Positions 1-12,575 of a stretch of DNA of 64,000 nt are shown here, piece by piece. The stretch lies in assembly GCA_030248135.1 (NCBI GenBank), contig JASANC010002578.1:32286-96285 (forward strand). The letters are read 5' to 3'. The position numbers were made by a program, and so were the translations under genes. This DNA comes from Theristus sp. LFF4_11. Lineage: Eukaryota > Nematoda > Chromadorea > Monhysterida > Xyalidae. The notes below the pieces were generated by a model, which saw nothing but the letters and a program-made list of their open reading frames with translations, was not told the origin of the DNA and searched no databases. Each line of letters begins with the position of its first letter. The first letter of the stretch is position 1.

Positions 1-162
1 TATAATGTTATTGATACGTATGCAGGATATTGTGCAGACCAGCTGACTCTTAATAAGGCCACCGGGTTTCTGGTTTTCAAATACATAGATGGTAGAACGG
101 ATTTGAACACTGGTGGTATTTTTGCTTCAAAAAATGCAACAATGGGGTTCGGGCCACCTTAA
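1..162 (+). CDS. C-terminal end of an unrecognised gene (partial)
   Basis: The first 162 bases form an open frame in phase with base 1, giving 53 residues and a TAA at 160-162. The peptide has a balanced composition, including FKYIDGRTDLNTGG near its middle and a Gly/Pro-rich end, unlike the AT-rich non-coding DNA that follows. I do not recognise the family. It could be the last exon of a gene starting left of the window, or a chance open frame. If real, it limits where the first exons of the downstream guanylate cyclase can lie, because both are on the same strand. Confidence 0.3.
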   Translation, partial: YNVIDTYAGYCADQLTLNKATGFLVFKYIDGRTDLNTGGIFASKNATMGFGPP

Positions 163-1387
163 AAGTTGTCCAGTTAAAAAATGGACTAACTGACACAGCG
201 CACCGCTTTTTGTGTGTTTTGCAATCAACCAGCACACTATGTCGTTAACTTTTGAGTTTGTAAAAATAAAAGTAAATAAAATAAAACGATGCGAAAACAG
301 GACTTCTTTAAGTGCATCAAGCGTGTGAAATGAAAAATCTAAAGCGGTGTTCAGAAGCCGATTCAATTTGGCTGCATAGATTGTTCAAGGTGGCCTGCTA
401 CCGTGTTTAAACCGGTTCCGCACACTTCAAACGCGTGTAGTGGTTGTGGTTTCATATAACTTTACCACGTCTGTCTCAAAGTGTTGCTTTTCAAGAGAGA
501 CTTACAAAAATCGTTTTTATTAAGCCCGCTCGCCGACACGGTAGATGCAAAACTGTTTACAGATGATTGTTTAGAAATGCCTTCTGCTAAAATCTGAAAG
601 AGGTATTTTAAAAAATGCATCCAGCTTGAGTAACGTAGCAGTGTGTAACGGCGGGATGACACGCTTGAGCGCTTGTGCTTGTGCTGTACACTGATGCTTG
701 TTCTAAAACTGCAGAAAAAGTTCATTTTCAAATGTTTGCGACTGAAGAACACGTAGATGAGTTCAGTTAACTGAACCATCACAAGAGACCAAAGTGCAGA
801 GTGAGTCAAAAACTCAATAAAAAATGGTTTGTGCTCGAATCTTGTTCAACCTTCTGTAACGTTAATTGAAAAACATTTGTCATTAATGACCTAGTTTAAA
901 ATTTCATTTAAAAATTCTCAGTATACGAAGCACAGGAACGCTCTGAGACTCAAAATCGTCTGTCTCAACTAATGAAATGAAAAATATTTTACAATAAGAG
1001 TTCATCAACAAGACATTACAATACAGTATAAGCTAAATAATAGGTCTGAACAACCGTTTGATTAGTGTTGTGCATGTTTTGGAAAAACCCTGTTTGCGCA
1101 CACTGTTGTGTGTTGCATAAAAAATTGTTAGGTGCATTTGTTCATCCGAAAACTTTAGAAGTTCGCCGGATTGGCGGCGGATATGTTGCGACAAATAATC
1201 CAGACTGGCGCTAGACGATCCGTTAAAACCAGAAGTTTATCGGGCGGGACAACAGGTCGAGGATTAGACACGTTTAAAATGTTATTATCATTTTTTTATC
1301 TATCGAAAAAGCACCTGCTAGAAACAAGCACCTAGCGGTATATGCGGTTTTGAACAGAGCAATACAGTGCATTTCTTGTTTTACTGT
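163..1387. other. AT-rich spacer with no gene recognised
   Basis: I see no convincing exon here on either strand. A short GC-richer island at about 1150-1265 has open frames in several phases but no family I recognise. The H-NOX exons expected for the guanylate cyclase were looked for here and not found. Confidence 0.4.
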
Positions 1388-1667
1388 AATGGCCGAATAC
1401 ATATAATAGGAGTGCCTTGTATTCTTCATCAAGGCGGGATTAGTCGCCGACTTTTTAAGGAGTTGTGTTTTTAAGAATGCCGAGCTATTTTCCAATACTG
1501 TTTGCAATAGACAAAAGACGAACAAAATAGCATGAGCAAATTAATCAATTTATAAAACACGATCAATTTGATAAACAAATTGACTTCCTGAAAGTGTTTT
1601 TTCATTCGTTTAAATTTCGCGCGCTTCTTGCACCCTAAGTAAAATATGCCGTGTTTAATCGGCCATT
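1388..1667. mobile_element. MITE family A, copy 1
   Basis: A segment of about 280 bp bounded by imperfect 12-base inverted ends (AATGGCCGAATA on the left, TAATCGGCCATT on the right). It shares an extended internal sequence with copies at 31231-31490 and 40086-40320, including AAGGCGGGAT near the left and CGCGCGC(T)TCCTTG(C/A)ACCCT near the right. It has no coding capacity. The right end stops 13 bases before the first visible guanylate cyclase exon, so the element supplies most of the sequence just upstream of that acceptor. No target duplication was recognised. Confidence 0.65.
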
Positions 1668-1679
1668 CCTTATTTGAAG

Positions 1680-4436
1680 GTGTCATCCGAGAAGTCGCGA
1701 AGCGCGTCTTTGATCTGCCTGTTGAGTTGGTTATGACGGGGCGAAATCAGCGTACGGTCGTCATGAGCTCCGGTGAACGTCTGGAAGAACACGTGACGTT
1801 CAATATCATTGTTAGTGTCGGTTTTGTATGTCGTTCCAGACGTAGAATAAGCAGAGGGGAACTGTTGATTGTGTGGGAGACATGATATTGCGTGTGAGTT
1901 GAATGGTGAATGTTGAATTGAAATCTGTTGACGGGCGAATCAAAGTTGAGTTTCATTTAGTTCAAAAACGAGGAGCACAGTGAGATCGCGACGGATCAGG
2001 GTTACTCCACCATGAATGGCACACCGGTGACCGGTAGCACTGACGTTGATGACATGACGCTGGCCGTTCAGGGCGCAGACATGTCTGAAAAGTTTCCGTA
2101 CCACATCATTTTAGACAAGGATTGTCGTATTGTGCACATGGGCTACGCGTTTCGGTTGGTGACTTTTGGGGTTGTGTTTGCCAACAACTTTGTTCAAATA
2201 TTATCTTTTCGTGCGAAGGAGGCCGAGTAATGTTGAATGATGTATGGAAAAGCCGCACAGCTGAAAAAAATCTTTCGCGTCTGAACGTAATTCGAATATG
2301 AAACAAAATATTTTTATTTAGTAAGAAAAAAAATCCAATTGTTTTTTCTCAATTTCTAGCACAAATCTGCGGCAGATTACGTCAAGTTTTTCTGATTTCA
2401 AATTGCCGCGCAGCCATGAAACATTTTCTCTATCTGTGCGTGCACACGCATATTGGGTCACGTTTAATAAGAAAGATAATACCAAAAGAACACTGACATG
2501 GAATTGTGTTGATGGTATCGAACTACAGGAGTCATATTCCACTGGGATCTATTGAATGCGGCGAAACAGCGTTGCATCAGTTGTTTCAAATGGTTCGACC
2601 ACGGATTCCAATGGATTTTGAAAACATCGTCAATTATATCAATGCTGTGTTTGTGTTGCAGGTTACAGGCTTACCAAGTTGCACCATATCATGTTTTTTC
2701 GGTTGCCATTTGTTCTTAGTTTCCATAGTACTGACGGTAGTGCTTTGTTCAGGTTCGAGCTAATCTTGCCGAAGAGATCGTGTCGCAGGCATCTCAGTCA
2801 ATGATTATGAGCAACGTCGCGGCAGATGGCGTTTCCAACGTTCAATTTCAGCCCCTGAAATTAAAAGGGGTGTTTTATTTCACAACTGGTCATTAAGAAA
2901 ATTGAATCTTGACGCAATTTATTTGTAAAGTTGGCTTGATGAGAAATTGTGGGTTTATGCATGTAGGTCAAATGATTCTGCTAGAAGATTGCAAGCATCT
3001 GATGTACCTTTGTTCGCCGTACGTGACCGACATTCAACAGTTGCTGCAGCACAACATGCGCATAAACGAGATACCGTTGTTTGATGTTACACGCGATCTG
3101 ATACTGTTGAATCAGCAGCGTCTAAATGAAGTTGAAACAAAGTACCATTACAGATCACGCCATCTCTGTCAACTTATTGTCAGCTTACTTTGATGAAGTC
3201 TTTGATGATCCTTTTTAGTCGAAAGCTGGACGAAATACAAGAAGAAACTAAGCATCTGGCGGCAGAGCTGGAAACAGAAAAAATGAAAGCTGAGGCATTA
3301 TTGCGCGAAGTTCTGCCGGTATCCGTTGCAAAACAATTGATGGCTGGCGAAAATGTTGAAGCACGTAAGTTTCCCTTTCTTTCAAAACTGGTAGCAAGGT
3401 TTAGAGAAGACCTCAGAAATTTTCGTGATGACTTTTATTGTGTTTAGGCGAATACCCCGAAGCAACTGTACTGTTCAGTGATGTACCGAATTTTCGTGGC
3501 ATTGTTGATATAACAGCTCCGAGAGAACTTGTCAAACTGTTGAACGAAATTTTTCTCAATTTCGATCGTTTGATTTCGTTGCACAACGTGATACTTTTTA
3601 AGGATTTTACAGCTTTTCGGCTACTTCAATTTTACCACATTTTTTAAGGTTTATAAAGTGGAGACGGTTGGGGATAGCTACATGGTTGTTTCTGGTGTGC
3701 CTGAAAGCAACGAATATCACGCTGAAGTAATGTGCTACGTTGCGTTGGGTATGGTATGGGAAGCCGGCTACGTAAATGATCCTAGTAAAGACAGATCTGT
3801 GATGGTGAGTGTGTTTAGCATTGTCAATCTTGAGAATCCAGAGACTACACGTGAATAGCATGTCACCGAAGGAAGCACTTTCTGCAGATTCGTGTTGGCA
3901 TGCATAGTGGGCCAGTGGTAGCGGGCGTTGTCGGCAGCAAGATGCCGCGTTTTTGTCTTTTCGGTGACACGGTGAATACGGCAAGTCGAATGGAGTCGCA
4001 TGGCAAGGCAGGAATGGTGCACGTCAGTGAGGCAACGTTCGAGTAAGTTGTGTTGGCTTGATTATTGTTCTGCTAGACACCATTTGAACGTGAACACTTC
4101 AGGCATGCTTCTGTCACCGGTCGTTTCGTGTTTGATTCACGTGTACCGACGTACATCAAAGGCAAAGGACTCATGCAGACTTACTGGTTAAAGTCCAGTG
4201 AAAAACACTCACTGTGGGAGGTTGTACATCGCTCTCGAGGTACACACTCCAGGTTCGCTGTTATATTTCAATTGAATCGAAATTTTAAAATTCCTTGGAC
4301 AGATGTGAACATCAACTCAATCAGCGGCTATACTGATCTGCATCAAACGAGGAGCAGAAGCATTTCACAAGGTAGCTTGAGCTCACTCGCTGTGAATTCT
4401 GGCAAATGGTTTTCGAAGATCTGCTCTGTCATGTGA
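1680..4436 (+). CDS. soluble (H-NOX type) guanylate cyclase, 5' end not visible
   Basis: Visible exons are 1680-1810, 2000-2154, 2529-2661, 2753-2888, 2967-3141, 3219-3364, 3448-3587, 3649-3804, 3888-4042, 4103-4239 and 4303-4436. All phases agree and give about 532 residues; the acceptor at 2000 is weak. In order the sequence shows the end of the H-NOX domain ([14 protein letters not shown]), the H-NOX-associated domain ([19 protein letters not shown]), a coiled coil and the class III cyclase domain. Both metal Asp residues are present ([12 protein letters not shown]), as are the Glu and Cys associated with GTP specificity ([16 protein letters not shown]). It should make cGMP in the cytosol; nematode relatives are gas-sensing gcy proteins. 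The heme-binding N-terminus of about 150 residues is missing: it may lie left of the window or have been lost. Stop TGA at 4434-4436. Confidence 0.88.
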
Positions 4437-4835
4437 TTTTGCTGAAAACACTTACGTACATACCACATGGGCCAACGCAACTTCCCTTAGTTCATTCATA
4501 TTGTAAAATACTGTCATTTTTATTGTTTGAATTAATTTAGCAAGTAAAACAATTTGACATCGCACTCTCACTGTGTTTCTTCTAACGGTTCCCACACCAA
4601 GCATGTTGTCGGCATTTATTTGGTTTGCAAAAGTGAGCATCATTAGATTTGTAAATATTGGTTCACATTCTGCTGTGTCTGATGTTTCCGCGTGTATTTT
4701 TGGTGCATCACTTTTGTCATTTTTCGTGGATACTTCTTATTCTGAAGGCTTATTTACACTTGGTAACATAAATTGTTTTTAAATTGGTTAACTGTGTAAC
4801 GAAATGCACCTTTGTATACATCAAAGGTCCCTAAA
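4437..4835. other. spacer between guanylate cyclase and DEG/ENaC genes
   Basis: About 400 bp of AT-rich DNA between two plus-strand genes. I recognise no gene or clear promoter motif. Confidence 0.4.
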
Positions 4836-7800
4836 ATGTCAATTGTAAAATCGTCGAACGAAGAATTTGAATTAAGGAGTGAAACTGGGTTGAAATTAGA
4901 TTTGAATATAACCGATAATGTTGTTCGAGAAGATGGTAGATTTGAAAAAAAGATGACAGCAGTAGAGGAACGCTTAAAGTCGAACAGTTCTTCGTTGTCT
5001 CAAAAATCTGACAGTGATCAACAGGATGGACCGTTCAATGGAACTACTGATACGAGCGATAAATCAGCGGACAACAATTTCATGCATAAGAAGAGCATGT
5101 CCCGTAGCTTACACGAACTGAAAGAAGACTTAATCGTAAGGAAAGCTTTTTGAAAGACCATTTGAAAATTTGTACAAAAACACTTATGTTCAGTTTAAAA
5201 CTCCTTTTATCTTGTTATCAGACATTTAGGATTGGGCAATTGGAATCAATTCGATTCGTGAAATATTCAAGACTGACCAATTGTTTTGGAAACTAGTTTG
5301 GGGTGCAGCGGGCATCGTTTGTCTTGCCGCATGTGGATACATGTCGCAGGATTTGATCACGTGAGCAGCTCATCAATCCAGATTTTTGAACAATGTAACC
5401 ACAATCGTTTCACTAAGACCATTATCCATTAAGCCGTTTGTTGCTGAAACCGACGGCTACTAAAATCACGTACAACGTGAACGCAACGCTGAAGTTTCCG
5501 CGCGTCACCATTTGCACGTACGCGCGTCTGAATGCGACCGAAGCAGCACAGCGCAACATGTCCTCAGCATTGCTGTCGTTCATGTTCGCCAGCTTCAAAG
5601 GGCTCTATTGGTTCTACAACCAAGGATGTGCGTCTTGGGCGCGCTGCTCATTGCATTCTAGGGAAATTACCTTGAAAACCTGCATTTTCAATCTCGCTCA
5701 GACTAATTTTTTTTCTACAGTCAATCAAAAAGAACAGCTGTCTGAGCTGGTCCACCAGTATCAACAATTTGTCAAGCGTCAAATCCAGCTAGAAGGCAAC
5801 TACTCTCTTTCTGATTTTTTCATGCGTTACGGAGTGCAGTGCGACAGATTTCTAGGCAGTTGCACCATTCAGGGCATGACATTTCCGTAAGTTTTTTTTG
5901 TAAATGTGGGTCATTGGTCAGATTAAAAAAATCATATCTACACTCCCACTCCCAGCTGTTGCGATGATGCCGTGGAAGATTTGAGTGAAATCGGCAAATG
6001 CTTCACACTGAACGTGAAGGGTGGGCAACAAGTTTTGCCCGGCTCCATTGGTTCGTTTTTATTTTCTATTGGTCTTCTTAACCACGAATTTTTGTAGCTG
6101 AGTGTGTTACATACACTCAAATTATAAGCAATTAGCTGATCACATGATGCTTTCGGTGCAGACATTTCTGGGGGTGTCTTGCACAGAAAGCATGCACCAC
6201 GTGATCACCAACCGCTGATTGCTCATAATTTCCAGTTCGATTGTACACTGTTTGTATGTAGTTCTGAGCGCGTCTTCAGGTGGCTTGAAAGTTTACGTAT
6301 CGAACTGGCAAAAAGCGTACCCGGTCACTGTTATCAATACGAATCAAGACGACGGATTTCAAATACACATCACACATCCTGACACAGGTTCACAGGTTTT
6401 TTGTGCCAAATGAAAGTTAATTTGCTCTGACACTTCAGTTTTTAGGACTGATAATCAGTACGAATCCAGTCACCGTTTTTCCCAACACGCACGCCATGAT
6501 CCGCCTGAAAAAAATTCGACGTCAAATGCAACAGAAAATTGCTCTCAATGGCGCTGAAAGCTGCAGTGTTGGACGAAAACTAAAGTGCAAGAAAACAACC
6601 AAGTCACTATTTTTAAAACAAGACGTGGCTAAATGTGATTTTATTGTCAGGTATTACCCGTCGTATTCGTCAGAGTCGTGCTACAACGAATGTGTCGCAG
6701 ATCTGACGTTTAAACAGTGCAAATGCTATACGATCGGTTCTATACCGCTGAGAAGCATACCAGTCGTGTGTGAACCGGATTTGGCCACGAATTGCCTTCT
6801 GCCGCTGTTACAAGTCTCCGGCCAGTGCTTCAATTGTCCTTTTTTTCATGTTGTTTTATAAATCAGCATTGTTTCAGGAAGAACGTTCGGCATTCCTTTG
6901 GGACATCTACACAATCGAAGATCGTTGCAATTGTCCGATTCCGTGCGAGGAATGGACATTTGAGACATTAGTTTCGTATACGTAAGTTAATTTCTTGATT
7001 CTGAACTGTTTTGCGTGAAGAGAGCTGCGTCCAAAAGCTGTTGTCTCTTGTTGAACAGAAAAGTGCCAAATCCCGGCTATGCGTCGGCGCGTGCCCGGTT
7101 GCAGTCGAAAATGTCCGACGTAAAGGACATCGACCATGAATCATACAGCATCCTCGACATTTACTACGACACATTGATTTACCAAGTGAACTCCGAGACA
7201 GAGTTGTTTCCATTTCCGGTGTTCATATCAAAGTTCGGCTCGCAGTTGTCCATCTGGCTGGGCATTCGCTTTCTGACGATCGTACAGGCGATGTATTATT
7301 TCACGGCGTTTTCGGTGCTTGCACTGCCCTACTTGTTTGGCCAGTGTCTGCAGGCGCTCGGCTGGAGTCGAGTTAGTGAGCTTGCCGCTTCACCGCACAC
7401 ATCTTCGTCATCGTCACAGCGCGCAAGTGAGGTACAGCACTGCAACTGGTTTTCGTTGATGTTTCTGCTTGTAATCTGTTGCTCTGTCACGCAGATTCCA
7501 TTCTAACGATACAACTACTGTTTCTATTAATGTTCCAGAAACCTAATCAATCAGATTTCACCGGGGAAAATGAAATCGTGGCTGACCAGCGGGAGACGAA
7601 TCGAGGTCGGGCTGAAATTCAGTTGGTGAATGCAGCGCGTTTGTTGATGACTGGTGGCTTCCGAAATGATTTGGCCAACTCTTCGTCAAATGTAAACAGC
7701 AAAACTGAACGAGAAACAACCAAAAATCAATGGGTTAACGCAGTGGACCTGCTGTGTAAAAAAACTTTGCTTTTGAAATTGTAAAACAATGTTTGTTTTT

Positions 7801-7938
7801 CAGGACAAACAGGAAGCCTTAGAAACTGTTTCAGCCATGAACGATCCCTCCGCGGTTAGTGCAGCAGTGTCAACTGATGCTAACAATGACCAAGCTCCAA
7901 TGGGACAACAAGAGTTAAAATATTTGAAACGCGATTAG
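4836..7938 (+). CDS. DEG/ENaC (degenerin) sodium-channel family subunit
   Basis: Twelve exons in agreeing phase: 4836-5135, 5230-5360, 5434-5627, 5721-5886, 5956-6050, 6280-6387, 6446-6584, 6651-6813, 6878-6981, 7059-7431, 7539-7742, 7804-7938, giving 703 residues. The last donor (7743) was chosen by phase. After a polar N-terminus comes an amphipathic stretch and TM1 at about 119-137, then the hallmark FPRVTICTY, a large Cys-rich extracellular region (YYPSYSSESCYNEC; CNCPIPCEEW), and the pre-TM2/TM2 region GSQLSIWLGIRFLTIVQ at about 527-543. The Ser- and Thr-rich C-terminus is cytosolic. Family members form trimeric amiloride-type channels used in mechanosensation, acid or peptide gating. 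The oddity is the selectivity filter, normally G-x-S, which reads G-I-R (R537). Intron 5 carries a MITE. Confidence 0.92.
6110..6245. mobile_element. MITE family B (Tc1/mariner-like ends), copy 1
   Basis: A degenerate copy of the element at 9565-9726 lying in intron 5 of the DEG/ENaC gene. Its right part carries the shared TGCACAGAAAGCATGCA and CACGTGATCACCAAC blocks and ends in GTTCGATTGTA. The left part is the approximate reverse complement (ATTATAAGCAATTAGCTGAT). Confidence 0.6.
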
Positions 7939-9564
7939 CGAATTTATAGCATGTGGGGAAACAAATGTACGTAGACCTTGTACAATATGTTTTTGTGTTC
8001 TATAGATATTCTCATTGTGATTGCAAAAATATCATCGTGTCAGAAAAATTTATTTCAGTTTCTGTAAATTATTATTGTGTCATAAAAGCTTGCAAACTGA
8101 GTGCACAGACAATGCTTCTTGTTGCATTTACCCTTGTGTCGCCAGACATATCCACAGACATTACTGTTAACCAAATTTGATCGTGAACTATTTTTATTTC
8201 CTTTCAAAATGCACTCGACGTTGTTTGATTCTTTTATTGCTCGTGGCGGTGTTTCACGTTATTACGCCGTTAGAATGTTTATCGCAAAGTATGTCTCGTT
8301 GCCACAAATTTTGATAATTTATGAGTAGCAACAATTGCAAACTTTTATTATCCAAAATTACATTCTGGCAATCGATGTTTTTGTTTTGATTTTCAGTCCG
8401 TCCGTTCTGCTTTTTCTGTCCGAACGTGTGTGAAAAAGTAAATTCATGATTCATTTTTTGCATATATGCTGCAAGATTATGAATCTTTAATACATGTGAC
8501 TAAATTTCATGAATATCGTTATTATTTTTCGTTCGAAAACTGCTCCATCAAAAGTAACGTTCGAGGGAAAATTGATGACGCTGTCTGGCTGTCCCAGATG
8601 GCTGCAGTCGATGCAGCAAAAACTTGTTTACGCCAAAAATACCTGAATGCATGAAAAAGTGCGCCAGACAGACATGCTGACTGTTTTGTATGTGTCTGCG
8701 GACACTTCTATCGTTTGTTGCAATGGCGCGCACTCTTGGAGCTAATTAGCTATCAGGAGCTCAGACTATCCGAGTGTTAACCTAGGGTACAGGCACATAT
8801 GAACGCGCAAGTATTCATGTAAAAATTGTCTAGACTTTCATTCAATTGCATTCCCGTAAATGGAAAATTTCTTTTAAATCATATTCTCTTTTTCAAATTT
8901 TTAATCAGCTTCATGTGGCAAGTCACCAGCCATGCAATGACAAGCGGCTGAATTCACGACAGAAACACAGAAAAAAATTTAAATAGCGAAATAAAGATAT
9001 GATGCGTTCACCACATGTACAGTACAAACCACCCCTTTTAATCACTTGCTGAAAAATAGTGATTACACGATAAAAATCGCCATACGTTTGCGCCCCGTCG
9101 CACGCACATTACCACACACAAAACATAAATTCGCTTTAAAAAACTGACCGCGCAACTTTGTGGCCCGCCTGGTCGTGTATGTGCGCTCGATGACGTGTGT
9201 TCGCTGGAAATTGTCGAGCAGCAGTGCGATGCAAAAACGCATATCGCACAACAACAAAAAACAACTGCATGCGCAACAAGGCAGTCTAAACGCAGCACTC
9301 AGCATCCATCACGACCGCAACAGGCCTTGCTCTTTCGTCGTGCGCGCGCACATTTCCAATGCAAAACAGTGCTGCTCTGCCTGTGCGAACATTTTTGGGC
9401 GCACGCGCGTAAAAAACAACTTGCCCGCGCTGCTGTCGCTGTGTCTCGATATGCAAATGCCTGTGTCTGCGTGGTGTGCGGTTTGCTGTGTCCTCTGTGT
9501 GTGTGTGTTGGAGCGCAAAAGAGGCATATAAAAACCGCGACAATCAGGTGGATCGAATAAACTA

Positions 9565-9726
9565 CAGTCGAACTTTGAATTATAGGGAATCAGGTGATCG
9601 GTCGGTGATCAATGCATGCTTTCTGTGCAAACCAAACTCCGCCCCCACAGCAATTTCTGCACAGAAAACATGCATCACGTGATCACCAACGACGACGCTG
9701 ATTCCTTATAATTTTGAGTTCGACTG
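9565..9726. mobile_element. MITE family B, copy 2 (best preserved)
   Basis: A 162-bp near-palindromic element flanked by TA on both sides (9563-9564 and 9727-9728). The ends are inverted repeats beginning CAGTCGAACTTTGAATTATA on the left and, on the opposite strand, CAGTCGAACTCAAAATTATA on the right. The similarity continues inward over GGAATCAG, GGTGATCA and GCATG. The TA duplication and CAGTCGAAC start fit a non-autonomous Tc1/mariner (pogo-like) element. Related copies are at 6110-6245 and 22755-22892. Confidence 0.8.
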
Positions 9727-10525
9727 TACAATGTACAGTCGTAGATGTAAATCAAACAAGAATGCTGCTGTACATGAACTTTTTCACAAAAAACTTCGGA
9801 ACAAACAACGAGAGGCAAAACTTTGCTTAATACATATGCCGGTTTGATGACATAAAACACCCGGTATCCATCCTCAAATATAATAAGCATGATGCCATAA
9901 AGGCACATGTAAACTTGAGGCTCTGCCGCCCGCTACGAAACTGGCAAAAAATGTTTCGGCTATATGTCCATAAATTTGCAGCGTCTGATTGAGCGACGTG
10001 CGTTATTTTTGTAAACAAAAATCAAGTTCATGTTACCAAGCAAAAAACGCATGCGCATTGTACGTATGCATTTGTGTCAAAGTTGTGCGCCAAGATGCAG
10101 CCATGGTTCACAACATTGGTGTTGAGTCTTATGGCGAATTTTAGTTTTTTGAGCGAAGTGTTTCGTTATTCCAGCTGCACAATGCACGTCTCATCTCTGA
10201 GTCGATCTCCTCCCTTGATTTATCTGTACAAATCGATCGGGCCAGTTCTCACATCGGGCATATATGTGTACGTACATACATATGTACATTGTATATATGC
10301 ACCGGGCAGTGTGTTCTTGTACTTTTTTGTCAGCGGTTGTTCTCATCGATAAGACATGCCTTATGTCTGTGTGCCAGACGCAGCACGCTCACAGCGAACA
10401 CCCCATAACGGCTGTATTGGCGCTGTTACAAAAAACGACCGACGTTCGCTCAATAAAACCGCTGGCGCGTTCCAGACAGCGGCACAGAGCGAGAGATGCA
10501 GTGGTGTTGTTTGGGCCTGTGTTAC

Positions 10526-10530
10526 ATGTG

Positions 10531-10582
<52 letters not shown>

Positions 10583-10622
10583 GGGTAATGGCCAGACACA
10601 CACACACACACATACACACACA
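10526..10622. repeat. (TG)n tract followed by (CA)n tract
   Basis: A (TG)n run at about 10526-10578 is followed, after a short spacer, by (CA)n at about 10596-10622. The two can pair as a hairpin, and each can form Z-DNA. The apparent proteins across it are simple dipeptide repeats. Confidence 0.95.
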
Positions 10623-12538
10623 GCCACAGCTCTGCAGTGTAGACGGTCGCTGCTACAAAACATAGCGACGTTTGCAGATGCAGAGTGCGCCTGTATTGCG
10701 TACACATCAACGAAGCTTGTGTTGTTGTGGGCGAACGTTCATTGCATAACACTGCCCGTGCGCTCCTAGAACGTTCGTTCGTTCGTTCGTACTGGCTGCC
10801 TTCCCTGGTCAAACGCAGATTGAGAAGCGCAACACGCGAAAGCCCCCAACCCCGACAGCTACAGGCGCGCTGCGCCACGGTGTTCGCTTTTTTATGCATG
10901 CGTTCTCCCGGTCGGCAACACACAACAATTCAGGCTGTTCGAAGGCGCTCTGTGTGTCTGTGTGTGCAAGTTGTGCGCTCCTGTCGCGTTCTCTGCCCAT
11001 GCCCAATCACACATTCAGTCACTAGACAATATGTACCACTGTTATTGACTGCAACAATTCATTTGAATGTCACCGCCACCCGTGCGTACCATAAGTTCAT
11101 TGTTCTCACAAAGTTGTCACTGAATCTTAGCGGCCCCCACCGAAGTGTAGGTCAGCTGTGTAGGTGTGGCAGCGATAGTGACCTCTCAGATCGTTCAATC
11201 AAGCATTGACCGCACGCAAAGAAGCACCGTGGAACCAAATCAATTGACTCAGCACCTTGAACCTTCACTTCAATCGAAATACATCACCCACGGTGTATCA
11301 CAACGGTTCGACGTCAACGACAAAAAATCCTAACTAGCAGCACAAAGTGTCGAATGCAGCGAGGCCACCCGTGCCTACCTTTTAGTAACAATTGGTACAC
11401 TGTGTGCTTCCAGTGGGCACCAGTAGGCTTCAATAGACATCTGGCCTTTCGAACACTGGTTCCGTTTCCATGGATTTTTTATTTTACTTTTATTGGTTTT
11501 CTGGAGCTATTCCGGCGACTTCTGCAGCTCCTTCTGAAAATTTTAGGTTTGTTTTGATTCTTTTTTATTTCTTTGGTCGTTTTTGCAGGATTTCAATTTG
11601 CAGGAGCGAAGCTAATTGGAAGAAATGTGCTACATGCAAAGTTTCTTATTCTACTCCCGACGTTCTGACCTCACTTCTCATTTGTGCTAAACGTTGCCGA
11701 AATATTTTTAACCATTTGATATAAAAGCTTGAACTTCATATTTATAACTTCGAATATGATCATCGAATGCTTGATTAAAGCATGTAGCGATATCCGGTCA
11801 GCACTGAAATGCCAATTTGGTGTGTGTGCAAGATACAGGTTAGCAGGATCAATTTTGTTAATTAATCGTAAGCCTTGTACATTTTATTTTTGCGGTGGCA
11901 ATTTGGCATTTAGCTTTTTATCGACATAAAAGTGTATCTTTGAAAAACTCGGTTTGTGTGATAAAATAAAACCAAAGTTGAATGAATAATGAAAAACGTA
12001 TCGTTTGACGGTTGGCAAGGTGATTGCAGTTACCCTTTGAACGTACGTCCGTGTTGCGTCAAGTGTGATTGACTGATGGGCTGATATAGTCTCAGGGTTC
12101 AGGTAGTTCTGTAAAGTTCTAAACTTGATCAGAGGTAGGTCCGCATGTATCATGTCTTTTGTTCTGTTCAACTGGTTTTTGGTTCTGTTCGTTTCCTTCC
12201 ACATCTGGGGCTCCACTTGCTTGAGAAGACCGGCTCTCGAAGTTTCGAATGTCTGCTGTTGTTTCGATTGTTCCGCTGTTCTTTTATTGAGTGGCCGACG
12301 AATCGGCACACACGGTGCCAAAAAGTTGGAAAACGTACTGAGACAACGCGAACACGTGAGACGTCGAAAACAATGTGAGCAGTGACAGACAGGTTGCCAG
12401 TGTGTGGTGGTGGTGGTGTGTGTGTGCATTGTTGTTTTGGTCATTGCCACCACCGGCGCAGTCAGCGCTTAGCACTGTACACATGTATTATTATACGTGT
12501 CTACGTGTACGTACGTACGCAGTGTCATATTTTTCAGC

Positions 12539-12575
12539 GTGTGTGTATGTGTGTGTGTGTGTGTGCGTGCGTGTG
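12539..12575. repeat. imperfect (TG)n microsatellite
   Basis: A short TG/CG dinucleotide tract upstream of the NAB gene. (TG)-rich words are scattered for hundreds of bases on both sides. Confidence 0.85.
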
